From Plecoglossus altivelis (taxonomy: Eukaryota; Chordata; Actinopteri; Osmeriformes; Plecoglossidae): 64,000 bases of DNA. Below, one piece after another: positions 12,421 to 25,613 of the stretch. Position 1 is the stretch's first letter, and the number at the start of each line of letters is the position of its first letter. The translations under genes and the position numbers were made by a program. The notes beneath the pieces are model-generated. The model was not told the DNA's origin, did no database searches, and worked only from the letters and a program-made list of their open reading frames with translations. The stretch lies in assembly GCA_036571765.1 (NCBI GenBank), contig BROE01000004.1, forward strand, positions 3,509,997 to 3,573,996, written 5' to 3'.

Positions 12421-13044
12421 TCTACCGCGAGCGTGAGCTTCCCCCCCTTGGTTGTCTCCTCTGTCATCCGTGTCCCTGCCTGACAAAGACGGGCGGAAGC
12501 TGCGATGCTACTCATGGGAACTCAGGAAATGGAACGCAGAGCGGCTTCTATAGTTCATGCTCTCCAATCGACAGAGCATAGATGGCTTCGAATAGCTTGG
12601 AAGGAAGGCCCTCGGTCTTACATGTCCATACTTTCGCTCCTTGAACGCGTCACGGCACATAGCACCACAAACACCCAGCACTACACAGCACCGAAGGGCT
12701 TCTGCGATGCCTAGCGCGGTAGGAGGGACTAACAGAGGAGTCATGGAGGAGCTGAAACCGCCTCAGGAACATCCAAGGGCTTGCTGCGACAGCATGCCAT
12801 TTGTCTGTGGTGAGTGTGTGTCTTAGGGTGTGGTGTCTGTGTGTGTGTGTATGTCGTCTCTGGTCGGTGCTCGTCTCTGTGTGAGGTGTGTCTCCCTTGT
12901 CTCTAGGTGGTGATCGTCCCTTATATGCATTGGGCTGAGCGCCCGCTGGCACATCCGCTGCATTGTCTCAAACTACTGACTACATGACTCGCTCACTGAA
13001 TGTTTGGCTCGAAAATAACAGAAAAGGAAAGACACTGAGACTAT

Positions 13045-13138
13045 CGTGATTGTCTGTGTGTATGGTGTGGTTCCTGTCTACTGTGTGCGTGTGGTTTGTG
13101 TGTGTGTGTGTGTATGTGTGTGTGTGTGTGTGTGTGTT
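13045..13138 (+). repeat. (TG)n microsatellite
   Basis: Interrupted TG repeat with the longest runs near 13098-13138. Confidence 0.93.
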
Positions 13139-16100
13139 GACTCTGTGGATGTCTGTCCTGTGGCTCGTGCTGGGTAGCGCGTTACTTGATGCATTCAGGA
13201 CACAAAACCGAAAACAAAAGTCATCTTGCTGAAAGTTGCACACCCCTGGCTGATGGCAACGAACACAGTAAGCAGAGACGGCCTTGTCTCTCGCTTCCGT
13301 TGCAGTCTATCTGGTTGCTCGCGCCCTTGTCAAAAAACTCAGAAGAAGCCATGTCATGTCGTTTTTGGCATCGCATGGGGGGGAAAAGCTGACTTTATAT
13401 GAGCTGCAGAGTTACGAGAACAGAAACATAATTGCACAGCATAATGGGTTTAATCTTCTAACTTCATGATTCTTCACGTGTCATTACACGTCAAATAATG
13501 AAAATATAACAACAGTTCCAAAGCTACAAATTGCCAACTTGTCACGTTAACATAACTATCCTTTTCACAGGAAAGTACTACAGTGTCAAAGGCCCTGTGC
13601 AGAAGTTTGACGCCAGCATCATTGTTGTTCGAGTCAGGAAAGCAGCTGTATATCATAATGTGTTGAAAAGACACGGAATGAGCTAGCCCCCTAAAACAGA
13701 TTATCTGGCACCTTGTGTTAAGGCCTCATTATCACAGATTGCTCAGCCTCAGTACAATGGATGGTAATTGTTATATAATAAGAAAAAAAACACAGGCTGG
13801 CACATAAGATAGTGAGTGATAAATTCTCAACAATTGTGCAATGATGAGCCCACATGGGCCACTGTAGATAACGGTTTGATTAGGGCAGAGTGGGTATGCA
13901 AAACCACTGTATCATTTTAATTAAAGGTCTATAGTAGGTTACTGATTTCTCCAAGTCACCATATTGCAATTCCCACACACCCAGAATGTCAACACATTGG
14001 ATGAGCGACCACATAATAATGAGTGCGCAAGGAAACTTTTAAATGAGATTATTTATGTTTAATCGACGGTTAGTGCATTTTAGTCCAAAGGTCTGACACG
14101 TCTGGAGGAAAAGATCTGCCGTCAACATATTAGTAACCTGGGGTTAATTAATCATAAAGAAAAAGATTCAATAATAATGACAAGACAAGGTGCAGTAGGA
14201 TGTATACAGAATGCTGTATGCGTTAGGATACTGAAAGATATTTAATAATAGTCTCAATCTAGACAGGAAATATCAATTTAAAAAATCCGAGCGAAACCTA
14301 GGGATATGACCTGGAAACAGTACCCACCATGGTATTTTACACCTAACCCAACTAAAGCCGTGGGGTTTTTTTTAAAACCACGTGACAAGAATGGATGGCC
14401 GGTCTCCCATGCCGGGGATTGACCTGCCAACTGCCGTCGTCTCAGCTGTTAATACCCCCGCCCAGACACGCTCCAGCGTGCAGCCAGTACAGCCAAGCTT
14501 GCCAGTGTGTAAAACGAGAAGGAACATACTCCACATCCACAGAGCTAGCTAATGCTGCAACGTGTTTACGAGGGAGTCTACCAGTGCGCTAACGTCTAAT
14601 ATTGCTAGGGTTAGAGCCAGAAGTACTGTGGTGACCTCAAAAACTGGACAGATATTTTGACTGGGGCAACTGCTTTTCATGTCCCCGGGAACACATCCAG
14701 ATAAATGTCACCTATTTCCCTGAAGATGCCGTGTGTTTATGTCCTAACTGTGATAGAGTTGTGTCGCCTGAGTAGACAGTTTAGCTCAGTGGTTTCAGAG
14801 TACAGAACAATTTCCCTGCCTTACATCTAGCCTGTAATGCAAGGCTACTTCTAAGGGATCCGAAAAGGGTAAACAAAAACAGCTTTTGTGTAGCTTCAGT
14901 GCCTCAGGTTTTAACAAACGTCGGAGAGAAAGCTATACATGCAGAGGCACTTGCAGAGAGACACCTGACATAACTAGCTTGCTGTACTCGATTATATACA
15001 ATACTTGCTGCTATCGTTCATTCGCCTGCATTTTCTCTTCTGGCGTTCATCATCTCACGTTTGAATTTTCTGTCACCAGACTCAATTATTTTACTCAGCC
15101 ATCTAGCGTGCCCCCTTCTAAACATAATAAGCCAATATCCAGCCTCTACGGGTGGCATTTTGAAAGAGAATAAGTATTGTACAGTGACAAAGTACGATCA
15201 TTGCAATAATTGCTAATGCATTCAAAGCGGCACCCCTGAGGATGTCAAAGCTAGCTGAGCATTTGATAGGGTAATAGCACATTTCTATATGTCGTTAGGA
15301 GGGAGAAAGCTTACAGCGAGACTGTCCATCAAGCTTAGAGACAATACCAGCAATCTACAAAGCAGTCTGATTGCAATGCAGGTCCTTATCATTCTCTCCA
15401 AGACACAGAGGAATCCTATCCAATGCTCAGCCTGTTGCTGACTGTAGGATAATGAGCTGGCAAAGATGAGTCTGCTCTGGTGGGTCCTGTCATTAGTATT
15501 TATAAGCCTTCCTGTATGCACTACCGCTCTGTTTTAAAAGTTTCGGAGAAGTTTCAAAATCGTTTCCGTTTCACTCACAGCTTAGATTGGTTCATTCTCA
15601 GCATATGTTGGGTAACCATACCGTTGGTTAAGGAAGACTCGAATAGAAATTAATATTCAATTATAGCTTTGTGTGGTACACATGCTGCTGTCTGAAAATG
15701 TTTCCCAAGTCTTCATTACGCACACTCTCATTAGCTACTGCCTTGCAGTTTCTGCTACGGCGTTTACACTGGGCATCATAGATAATGCATAACTACCTGT
15801 TTCATGGCTGATGAACCATATAACATCTGACACGCATTTGACTCTTGGCAATTAATCCCATCTTTCAAAATGGCCTTCGACACTGAAGCTTTGAAAATTC
15901 TGATTGTTTCTGCCAAACCTCCATTCACTTTGACTGCACTTTACAGGCAAATCAATTCACTCCCATATAACTGGGGGCAGTAGACATTTCATGTCTGCAA
16001 ATGGTATTGTTCCAGTCCAGGTTCCCCCTGCATACTCAATGTGGAACGCTCCATGCCTGAGTAACCCTGGCCTCTCAGGATCACACCCTTAGGATGTGTG

Positions 16101-16499
16101 ACGTGGGTGGGTGCTTTTTTCTGTGTGTGTGTGTGTGAGAGAGAGAGGATATATATGTGTGTGTTACCGCACGTATGAATTCATCTACGCGTGTTCGAAA
16201 GTGTGTATGTGTGTGTCTCTTAACATTGTCTGTCTGGAGCTGTCGCTGCCCTCTACCATACCCTGAGCTGGTAATACACATCTGATTCAACAACTGTGAC
16301 CCTTTTTTGTGGCCTTCCTGAGAGCTGTCTGAAGCCCCCAGTTAATTGGCCATCTTTGTTTCACTCCAGGCTTTGAGAGGGAGTTTCGCAGGGAGGGGAA
16401 GGCTACGGGAAAAGAGTCACTAGCAGATATCATGCTCACGTCCACGACCTTCCATGAATCCCTTCTAGCGGCAACAACAAACCTGGACGTGGGCCAGAT

Positions 16500-16770
16500 G
16501 AAAGAGAGAGAGAAAGGGAGGGAGACAGAGAGAGGGAGGGAGGGAGACAGAGAGAGACAGAGAGAGAGACAGAGAGAGGGAGGGAGTGAGACAGAGGAAG
16601 ACAGAGAGAGAGGGAAGGAGAGGAAGACAGAGGGAGGGAGGGGAAGACAGAGAGGTAGAGGAAGACAGAGAGAGGGAGAGACACAGAGAGATAGGGAGGG
16701 AGAGGGGGAGGGAGACAGAGAGAGAAGGAGGGATAAAGAGAAGGACAGAGAGGGAGGGAGGGAGACAGAG
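16500..16770 (+). repeat. (GA/GGGA)n purine repeat
   Basis: About 270 bp of GAGAGAGGGAGGGAGACAGA-type units. Long Arg/Glu or Ser/Leu frames here are artefacts. Confidence 0.95.
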
Positions 16771-17059
16771 TAGATCAAGCTCTCTCCACAGCTCAGGTTG
16801 GCTCCATCTATCAAGGTCAGAATGATGCGATGCAGAAGGTCAGTTCATCGCTCCTTCATTAACCTCATCGGAAATCAATCACACTTTCAACTCCTTAATT
16901 GAAGTCTAATTTGTTTGTTGAATCGAACTACGCAAAATTGAACGAGGCAGAACAGGGCTGTCTCCAGAAACTGCTAGACAGTTGGAGGTGTCGCTAGCTG
17001 TCAGCTCAAGCAGTGAGTGATGTTGTGTGAACACAAGCTGATGACTCCCACTTGCTTGT

Positions 17060-17300
17060 CTGTGTGTGTGTTTTGGGATGTGTGTCTGCAAGCGTGTGTG
17101 CATTCGGATGTGTGCTTGCGTATGTTTTTGGACATGTGTTAGCATACGAGTGGTTTTGGAAGTGTGCTCGCAAGCGTCTGTGTATTCGGATGTGTGCTTG
17201 CGTGTGTGTGTGTGGTTTAGGTTGTGTGTCAGCATATAAGTGGTTTTGGATGCGTGTTAGCATACGCGTGCGTAAGTGTTTTTGGAAGTGTGTTTGCCTG
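17060..17300 (+). repeat. TG-rich minisatellite with period near 88 bp
   Basis: Two copies and part of a third of a unit containing GCAAGCGT, ATTCGGATGTGTGCTTGCGT and TTAGCATACG elements. First copy starts near 17075, second near 17160. Confidence 0.8.
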
Positions 17301-17734
17301 CGTGTTAGAACAGTTTGGAGGGACGAGAGAGCTCCCCTCTACCTCCTGCCACCGCAAAGCAAAAAGACAGGTATGGATTTCAGATTAAATATTAAGCACA
17401 CGTACTTATTAATGTTCTGAGTGCCAAGCACACTGAGGAATAAGCTATTGCATGCTTAGGTTTTAGTGTGCTTTTTATAAAGATAATAAGGCTAAGGAGA
17501 CAGTTTGATTGGTCCGTTGACAAGGAGAGACAGAAAGACATTTTTACATTCGATCAAGCTGTCACAGACAAACTGGCGATCTGGACTGAAGTCCTTTTCC
17601 CCCCCTTCTCTCTCCTCTGGTAATCTGGTCTTCCTTCAAATTTCCCCTGTCTGTCTCTCATGCTGGTGTTCCCAGCTGAAAACAGGCCATTAGATGACTG
17701 ACTTACAACTCAGTGGCCTCAATGGATGAGCAGT

Positions 17735-18030
17735 GAAAAGAGATGAGAGAGGGAAAGAAAAGGAAACGGTATCGCGAAGGAGGAAATGTGGAGTAAAAAA
17801 AAAGGGGGGAGAGAAAACACAGAAGCAGAGGAGTGGAGCTGTGATGCAGCTGGAGTACGGGAGAAGGGGGGAGAGGGGAGGGTAGTGGGGGATCCAGATA
17901 GAGGATGACTTGGAGTGGAAGTGAGGAGGACAGGCGTGGAGGAAGAGGCGGAGGAGAGTGGATGGAAGAAAGCGGAGGGGAACAGCAGGGGTGGGGGTTG
18001 GATGGGGTGGGGGTGGGGGGAAGCGAAAAC
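17735..18030 (+). repeat. Purine-rich (GGGAGA) tract
   Basis: About 300 bp that is mostly A and G on the plus strand, with several GGGG runs near 17990-18020. Confidence 0.8.
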
Positions 18031-18559
18031 ATTCCAGTGCTACCTCTTAAGCATGGCAAAGGCAGCCCAGCCGGGCTGCCTTGGGCAGGCGTGGTGGCGA
18101 AGGAGAGGAGCACCGTGCCTGTGATTATGCGTGTAGCAGGCGGGCTGTCAGGCCTGGGGTCCTACGTCTCTGCCGCACAGCGTTATCTTGAAAGGCCCAT
18201 GATTAATGAAGGCTGTGCTGCTTTCTGCATGGAGGAGGCGGTCGAGGGATGATCAATCTTAATGAGCTATCCACCGTCTCTATATTAACTGCAGGGGGAT
18301 ATAATGTATGGGCTCATGGTGGGGCTGCTCTTCTTTAAAATGCGATAACGAGGGAGAGGAACTGTCCTCTGGCACTCTGAACTTCACGTCACTAGTTGCT
18401 ATCTATCACTCCTCTACAATTAACACCACATCTCTCTCCCTGGTTTCACTATCACAGCTCACTACTATACCTCTCTGCGTCCGCGTTCACGACCTCTCCC
18501 AACGTAATCTCTTCTCTCCTATCATACTCACGCATACACCTTCTCTCTCCTTTCTCTAG

Positions 18560-18970
18560 CTTCTATTCATGCTACTTCCTTCTGTCCCTTCACTCCCTCT
18601 CCCTCTCCTCACCTATCTCTCTCTCCTCACTCTCTCTCACTTGTTTACTATCATGCTACTTCTTCTGTCAATTCACTCGCTCTCCACCCTCTCTCTCTCT
18701 CTTCTCTCTCCAGTCTCTCTCCTCTCTCACTCTCTCCCTCTCTCCTTGTTCTATCATGCTACTTCCGTCTGTCACCCTTCGTCTCTCCCCCTCTCTCTCC
18801 CCTCTCTTCTCACAGTGCTGTGCTCAGCAGCTGTCAGAGCTGAGTCCCTCCCTCCCCCATCCTCCCCTCTCCTCCCTCTCTCTCTTCACTCTCCTCATCC
18901 TCTTCTCTCTCTAATCTCTCCCTCTCCTCTCATCTCTCCTCTCTTCTTCTCTTCCCTTCCCCCCCCCCCC
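18560..18970 (+). repeat. Pyrimidine tract containing an 80-105 bp repeat
   Basis: CT-rich stretch in which a TATCATGCTACTTC-TCTGTC block recurs at about 18566, 18648 and 18754, ending in a C run at about 18959-18970. Ser/Leu frames are artefacts. Confidence 0.85.
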
Positions 18971-21961
18971 GCTCCTCTTCCCCTTGGAGCCCGGTTGCTA
19001 ACGAGTCCCTTCTCTCTCCTCTCGCTCTCATGCCTTTGATTCTTTTAGCTTGATTTCTTAGCTGCCAGCCTGAGAAGCGTACTAGTAGTTAGGCTGCACC
19101 TCATCGGAGGCCTTCAGCGGGGAAGTGAAAGAGGCAGGAAGAGGCTGTTCCATGTGCCTGGTGTCCACAGAGGCCCACTGATATCCAGACTGCTCCTGCC
19201 GATGCAGAATGAGATGTTGGAGTCGATAAGGTAAATATCTCAGAGCTACGTGGTGTTTTTTTTTATTTTACCAAGGTTATTGCTGACATCTACCTTATCG
19301 CCAACGTATTCATTCATTCCACAGCAGCAGACTCTGACAACGGGGTAATTATTAAGTTTATCAACCACATAGAGGCGTACAATTATTCAACTCCACAGGA
19401 AAGAAAGCAGAGGATTTGTCAAGGGAACCCAAAACTTTCTGCATGTTGGAGAAGCGTGGATACTTTCATTTTGCAACGTAAGCCATATCATATCGATCGA
19501 CTCCTCAAGACGCTTCAACTCCAGACTACATTAATAGTTCTCAAGTGGTTGATGGGGGCATAAGAGCTATCAAACACAAAGCCTTGCAACTATATTAAAG
19601 ATGGGGAAAAGATTATCCGTGAAAATATATGTTCCTGTTTCCTTCATTCCTCCTCTGCCGTATTCAACTAAACACAATCGTTAAACACACCGAGCACTCG
19701 AAAGCACCCACTACTTCAGTGTTCCCGTCCTTAAGAAGGTAAACAGGCTAGTGGCTCAGACATCTTAACTCTTTTCTTTTCAATTTGTCATATTTTTGTG
19801 GTTAAAACGAGTAGAGTAGCCAGCTACAGAAGCAACTCCAACTCATGGTTCAACTGTGTGACTCTTATTGGCCAGAGGACACGCTCCAGATAACTTTCCT
19901 CGCTAGTGGGAAACGTCACGTCATTCTACTTACATGGGTTTTTACATTAAAAGTCAATTTTTCTCTTTTGACTTACAAGTCAACATATTTTCCTCCCAAC
20001 CAATCCTGACGTGGATAGCTTAATATAATCTCTTTCGTAAACACCAACGTGATTTTTAATGAGTTTGGCCATTGCTGCTTCTTACTTCACAGATGTTGAT
20101 CACACCAGCCTGTTAGTATAATCCAAGCTTTGCCCGAGTACCCCTTTTTTAATCATATACCAGAGATGTATAATTTACTGTAGTGAAACACCAGCATTCC
20201 TCAACTCTCCAAGAGCACCAGTGCGAGGAAGCACTATATAATGAATTTGTTTTGCATGATTAATGCCTTCAGTGTGGCGACGGCTGATAGTCTTTGTTTT
20301 AATGACTGTTTCAGACAGCCTGTCATACTGAACGTCACTATCGCTGCAGTGGGAAAATCACAAAATAAATGTTTACTCATTTGCAAGCTAAACAACTGAT
20401 TGTCATGGGCTTTGTTTATGAGCGATACTACCAGAACTACTTATTAACTGTTCTTACCTGTCCTGGACGATCCGTAAGTATAGGTAAGCGTAAATCACTG
20501 TTAGCATGAGAGGAAAACATATGTATCGTAAGCAACGTCTCCCTCATTTGGATCAGGGTTAAAACAACACTGTGTGTCTAGAGAATCTGCTAGGACAAGT
20601 GGAGAGATGCCCTCTTTATCCGCACAAGCCTGGCAAACATGTCCCATCAAGATGAATCCCATTTCCTATCTTCCCTGAAACATCAAATGCCGTCGGTAAA
20701 CCGTAATGAAGCACACCGACATCATCTATATTGAAGCCATTTGTTGACCAGGCATTGCTACAACAGCATCTATATTGTTGCAAAGACGAGAGTTGACTGA
20801 TGATGACCCTTGCACTGCACAACCCACAGGAGGTGGAGGAAGAGGGAAGGGGGGAGAGGGGGTGTGGGGGGCGTTGTTGGATGGTGAGAGGGCCCTTGTC
20901 TCATCCTACCACGGTAGAACACGGACCTTAACTCAGCCAGGCATCTTAATTGCATTTGCTACCAGCTCCCGAGTCCCTGGATGATGGCTGAAGTGAGCTG
21001 ACTGGAAGATGAACTTGCAGGGAGGGGTGGAGGGGGCGTCTGTGTTCTGCCAGCAATGTTGTTTTGTGTTGAGGGAATTGTGTGTTTGTACTTGTGTGTG
21101 TGGGGGGGTGAGGGGGTGGGGGGGGGCTAGGAAATGGTTAAGGCCACTGAGGCAGAGAAGCATTAAAATGCTGTTTGGCATGAGAGGAGTGAGATGGGTT
21201 TCCTGAAGCACACGCTCCATGTAGCAGCGAGGACATGACCAGGGTTAGGGTGGCAGACACAAGTGAACCCTCCGCTTCAAGGCATCGGTACATAAGGACT
21301 GCTGGAGTTAAGGGATTTCTACACTTGATATTTGATTATGAAAATATCCTAAGGCTTCCTATTACAACAAATCATACACGTTTTAAAACTATCCGGAGGA
21401 TGGGGTGAAGAACTCGATTAAAGATTAACTTTTGTCGAGAGACAGAACAGGAGCCGGTTTCGGAATAGATTGTATAGCCGTGTCTGATGAACATAAATAT
21501 AGTGGGCGAAAATTATTAGTTTTGGCCCCACAAGTGCTCGAATCAAGGGCTTGAGATCACTGAGTTTATTGCATATGAATCATATTAGGGTATCTAAGTA
21601 ATGATGTTTTTGTGAACATTCGTAAGGGGGTAGAGTGCTCTGAATGAAGTGTTCTCTCTCTACCTAAGGCCGTTTCGATATCAATGATTGAGGAATATAC
21701 AATAGTGCTTAAGCTGACGTATTGTCAAATTTAACCCATAACCTATTACGCGTGTAGTCTTACTGATCCTGTCTCTCTTGAGCCTAGTAGCGTAATAGGT
21801 GCTGTGCTCTGACCGATTGTTAGTAAGATCAGTATAAATGCGGTTATAGTGATGATCTCGGATATCTGTGGTACCATACAGAAACGAGGGACAACCTTTC
21901 TCAAAAGCCTGTCTATTTCCCAGTTTGTTAAATTCACCATTCACTGTTATATGTAGTGCAG

Positions 21962-22012
21962 TGTTGTGTGTGTGTGTGTGTGTGTGTTTGTGTTGTGTGT
22001 GTGTGTGTTTTG
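21962..22012 (+). repeat. (TG)n microsatellite
   Basis: Two TG runs separated by TTTGTGT, just left of the 38-bp minisatellite. Confidence 0.93.
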
Positions 22013-22245
22013 GGTACCTCTGATGGCTTTGTCTTTCTCAGGTGCAAATGTCATCAGATTACCTGGTACGCTACCCAGGCCAGCCTCTAGCGTCTCTGGG
22101 AGAGACACACGCAAGGCAAGGGAAGCAGACTGACAATCAGGGGGGACAAGGGGTGATTTGTATTCATCCTCAGAACAGACACATCTCCAGGAGAGCAGTG
22201 CCACGAAGGAAGGAGTCCCAGTGGATCTCAACCAGCAGGATGGAA

Positions 22246-22588
22246 GCCTGGAGAACAGCAAGCTAGCTAACAAGAGGACTCAAGGCTGGAGAACAGCAAG
22301 CTAGCTAAAAAGAGGACTCAAGGCTGGAGAACAGCAAGCTAGCTAACAAGAGGACTCAAGGCTGGAGAACAGTAAGCTAGCTAACAAGAGGACTCTGGCC
22401 TGCAGAACAGTAAGCTAGCTAACAGGAGGACTCTGGGCTGGAAAACAACAAGCTAGCTAGCAGGAGGACCCTGGCCTGGAGAACAGCAAGCTAGCTAACA
22501 GGAGGACTCTGGGCTGGAAAACAACAATCTAGCTAACAGGAGGACTCTGGGCTGGAGAACAGCAATCTAGCTAACAGGAGGACCCCGG
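22246..22588 (+). repeat. 38-bp minisatellite, about 9 copies
   Basis: Nine tandem copies of a 38-bp unit run head to tail. Each contains a GGAGAACAGCAAGCTAGCTA core followed by an ACA(A/G)GAGGACTC end. The first three or four copies are nearly identical and the later ones alternate between two variants (GAGAACAGC and GAAAACAAC), which suggests expansion of a two-unit block. The core is GC-moderate, unlike the simple repeats around it. Confidence 0.95.
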
Positions 22589-23380
22589 CCTGGGGGAGAT
22601 GACATAAAGCTGTATTGTTTTAGTACCCAGCACACATACACTCACACACAAGCCAAGCCTACAAACACCAACATTTCCACAGGCCCAATTAGTTCTACCA
22701 TGAGCCAGACCTTTTTTTCCTTTTAAAAGCATTTTTACATTTTCAAGCTTTCTTGGTGTGGTTGGATGACAAATGCAAACAGTCAATCTGCTGAGGTTAA
22801 ATCGAAGCCAAGTTTGCAATAGAACCACGGTATTTTCCGGTTGCGGTGAGGGGGGAGGTGATTTAGGGGTTATCTGGTTTGCTGTGGTTGAAGGAAGATG
22901 AAGCCAAGATAAAACATTACTTAGTTCATCATTCAATTTGATTTCATAGCCATTGCACCAAGGCCTCATTTTATGAACCGTTAAAGGAAGGACGCCTTGT
23001 GTCAGTCAAAGCTGAGTGTGTGTGTGTGTGTATGTGTCTTGGCTCACCACACCGCTGTGCCTTCCCAAACCCTTTATCATCGTCCAGCTTTTAGAAGGCT
23101 GTTACCACAGACCTGGGATCTGATTAGCCTAGCCTCCAGCCCTAGCCTCAACAATTAAGACAGCTGATTCCAGGACCAGGAGCAAGGAAGCTGGATCTCC
23201 ACAGACTGAGTCTACCCTCTTAGGCTCTCAAACCCTGGGTCAACTGCCAGTCAGGTAGAACATAAAGCACTATCTGGATCTAACATGTCCAGAGGTGTTT
23301 TTGAAAGGCTAACCAATCCCCATTAAACGAGTAGGTTAGTGACCGAAAGAGGCACGGGATGATAAACTGAGAGGTAGGAG

Positions 23381-23382
<2 letters not shown>

Positions 23383-23447
<65 letters not shown>

Positions 23448-23522
23448 TGGAGAGAGTGCGATAAGGGAAGAGAGATGGAGAGAGAGTCATAAAGAAAGAG
23501 AAATGGAGAGAGAAAGGCAGAG
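23383..23522 (+). repeat. (GA)n microsatellite
   Basis: A pure (GA) run of about 26 units (23383-23436) is followed by interrupted GAGAGATGGA copies. Confidence 0.96.
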
Positions 23523-23644
23523 CGATAAGTAAGGGGGATTGTAGGAGTAGTGTGGCCTGGCTGCCATTAAGACTGAAAGGTTAAGTGCTCATCAGGGTGG
23601 CTCTTTCTGTCTACTTCACCATGAGAGGAGGGGCGGCACGTTGT

Positions 23645-23893
23645 TCAGCCAAACGCAGGCGACGCTAATTCACTGTTACTCAAGGGGTCAAAGCTCTCCC
23701 CATTATCCCTGTAACCTCCCGGCAACGGGGTAGCAGACAAACAGCCATAAGCAATGCTCGCAACATCCTCTACAACAAGACCATGCAGCAGGTATCGTTC
23801 AGAGGGCAGTTTAAAGTAGAGCTTAAAGAAATCTCTCCGATCAGCGACTGTGGAAAACATTGGTGCTAAAGGTTTGTAAAAAAAAACAAACAC
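23645..23893 (-). other. Unassigned 82-codon open frame
   Basis: A minus-strand frame that is not low complexity, including DRRDFFKLYFKLPSERYLLH and YGCLSATPLPGGYRDNGES. It is preceded by a T-rich stretch and AG (near 23880), like a splice acceptor. It does not match any part of KLHL29 that I know, and is not needed for the klhl29 frame. It could be an exon of an unknown isoform, a fragment of an old pseudogene, or chance. Confidence 0.15.
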
Positions 23894-25088
23894 AGTTAAA
23901 CAGTTAACTTGACTGTATTTGGCATTAGCTTCTGTTGTTCCTGTGTCCTGTCTGGAAAGCTATGTCAGGGCACAGTCTGCACTGCAACAAATACAGTTGG
24001 ATGTCTGTGAATTCATCACGGTGTATATTTTCATTATAAGGAAAGGTTGGTGCTGTATATCATTCTGTCAACTGGTTCCATGCAGAGCCCTGTGTTTACA
24101 AAGCAGAATATTTACTCAATATAAAGAACTTCTCTGTTTCTGAGTGATCAGCACTGACTATACTTGGTCTACAGAGTTTGAAACAAGTTCACAAGACTTG
24201 AAAAACACTCGAATCTTGAGTCAGGAGGGTGACAGAGTTTGACTGGATAAGCGCTGAATCTCACCATACGTTCTTCTAATTGTCTACACTTCCAATTTCA
24301 TCTGCTGTCTGATTTAAATGTGGCTCAGGTAGATTCTACCACAATTGCTTTTTTTTACATCAATCTGGGAACTCATTTACACACGTTTTATTGATCTGAT
24401 AAAAAATCTAATGAGTTGGAAAAAAAAGCCAATCTAAACCTGAATTAGAAGCTTCATTAAATGTGAAAATTGGTCAGGGAATAGTGAACATCTGTTTCGG
24501 GCAGAATCACAAACTCCAAGGTTACCAAACAGCAATTTACAGCTTATAGACTCAGGCTAGACCCGTGTTGTTGGCTGGCTTGACAAAACAACACGAGTCT
24601 GCAGGCTTAGAGGAAAGCTTTAAGTGACTGAGAGAGGTGAGCTTGTGTGAGAGAACAAGAAGAACACTTGACCTTGGAGGTACTTTGAAGAGAACTGGCA
24701 AGAGTTCCCAGGTTAGGTTTTAACAGCCTCCTACTAGGTGTGTGTTGGTGGTCTTGTTTACAGCTACATGTGTCCCATGGCGCTGGACCGCAAAACAGAG
24801 CCTTGTTGTCTGGCTCTCACTAGGGTCAGACTGGACACTGTGTTGGGCCGGTCAAGTCTAGGCTACTCAGGTTAAAGTAAGTCACTTTGAAGTGAATTTC
24901 GATATTGCAAGGGGACAGGGCACTGTACGTTGCTTTGATATCTAATGTCTTTGCGAGGTTAAAATAGCTGTTGTTCTTTAAGATGTGAAATGAGAAGAAA
25001 TAGGCTCCGTTGACCTGTAGCGACACAGATGCTTTTTGAGCGTGTGGGCGTAGACGCGGGCAGGCTACCTTGGCCGAAGCTCTCTTAC

Positions 25089-25613
25089 CTTTGGGGTGTC
25101 CAGGATCTGTGAACTCGTACTTCCCCATTCCAACCGTTCGCAGCATCTGCAACCCATTAGGACCATCCTGATTGGCCGATGCTGTGGGCTGGGTCTGAGG
25201 TGCCGACTGCCCATTGGTCATGGGCAGGGCTGGGGGCTGGATGAGGGGCAGGTTGGGGTGGGGGGTTAGGTGGCCGTTGCCCATCACGCTGTGGGGGTTG
25301 GGGTGGACCACCTGGTTGGCTGCTGTGAGGGGCGAGGGGGCGACGGGGTGTTGGGCTGAAGGGTAGGGAGGCTGGTTGGGCATACTAAGCACCATGGAGG
25401 GGGGCTGCTGGGAGGAATGAGGAGGGAGCTGGAAGTGAGCTGTCATCAAGGGGTGGTGGGGGGGCATGGGGGTCTGGATGGAGGGGGTCACCCCTATGAT
25501 GGGGGACTGGACCGTGACACTGTGACTGAAGGAGGGGGGCTGGGCCAGGGCGTAGGAGTGAGGGAGCAGGCTAGGCTGGCTCACTGCTGCTACTGAAGGA
25601 ACCCATGGAGGAC
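25089..25613 (-). CDS. klhl29: klhl29 internal exon: Pro/Gln-rich linker and pre-BTB conserved segment
   Basis: This 525-nt exon encodes 174 full codons plus split codons at both ends. It starts PPWVPSVAAVSQPSLLPHSY, is rich in Pro, Gln, Ser and His for about 150 residues, and ends with LQMLRTVGMGKYEFTDPGHP followed by Lys. That final motif sits just before the BTB domain in KLHL29 proteins and is the strongest identifier here. The acceptor is CTTTCTCTCTCCAG (AG at 25615-25614) and the donor is GTAAGA (GT at 25088-25087). The first two bases complete a codon, so the preceding intron is phase 1; the last base begins a Glu codon completed by the 6152 exon. The preceding phase does not match the end of the 57887 exon, which means an intermediate exon is unaccounted for. 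The linker is likely disordered. Confidence 0.95.

Larger units (their letters stand above)
6153..25088 (-). other. klhl29: klhl29 intron between linker exon and BTB exon
   Basis: This interval of about 18.9 kb is bounded by a GTAAGA donor at 25088 and a TTCTACAG acceptor at 6153. It contains unique AT-rich sequence (about 9700-12100, 13400-16080, 19050-21000, 21250-21950, 23900-25080) interrupted by minisatellites at 7905-8635, 10395-10646, 17055-17300 and 22246-22588. Pyrimidine or purine tracts lie at 16500-16770, 17735-18030 and 18560-18970. I see no coding exon that fits KLHL29 here, and the flanking exons join in frame without one. Confidence 0.85.

Noticed and set aside
21681..21944. 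Two overlapping minus-strand frames near 21.7-21.9 kb
   Set aside because: No recognised motif, and the two frames compete over the same bases.
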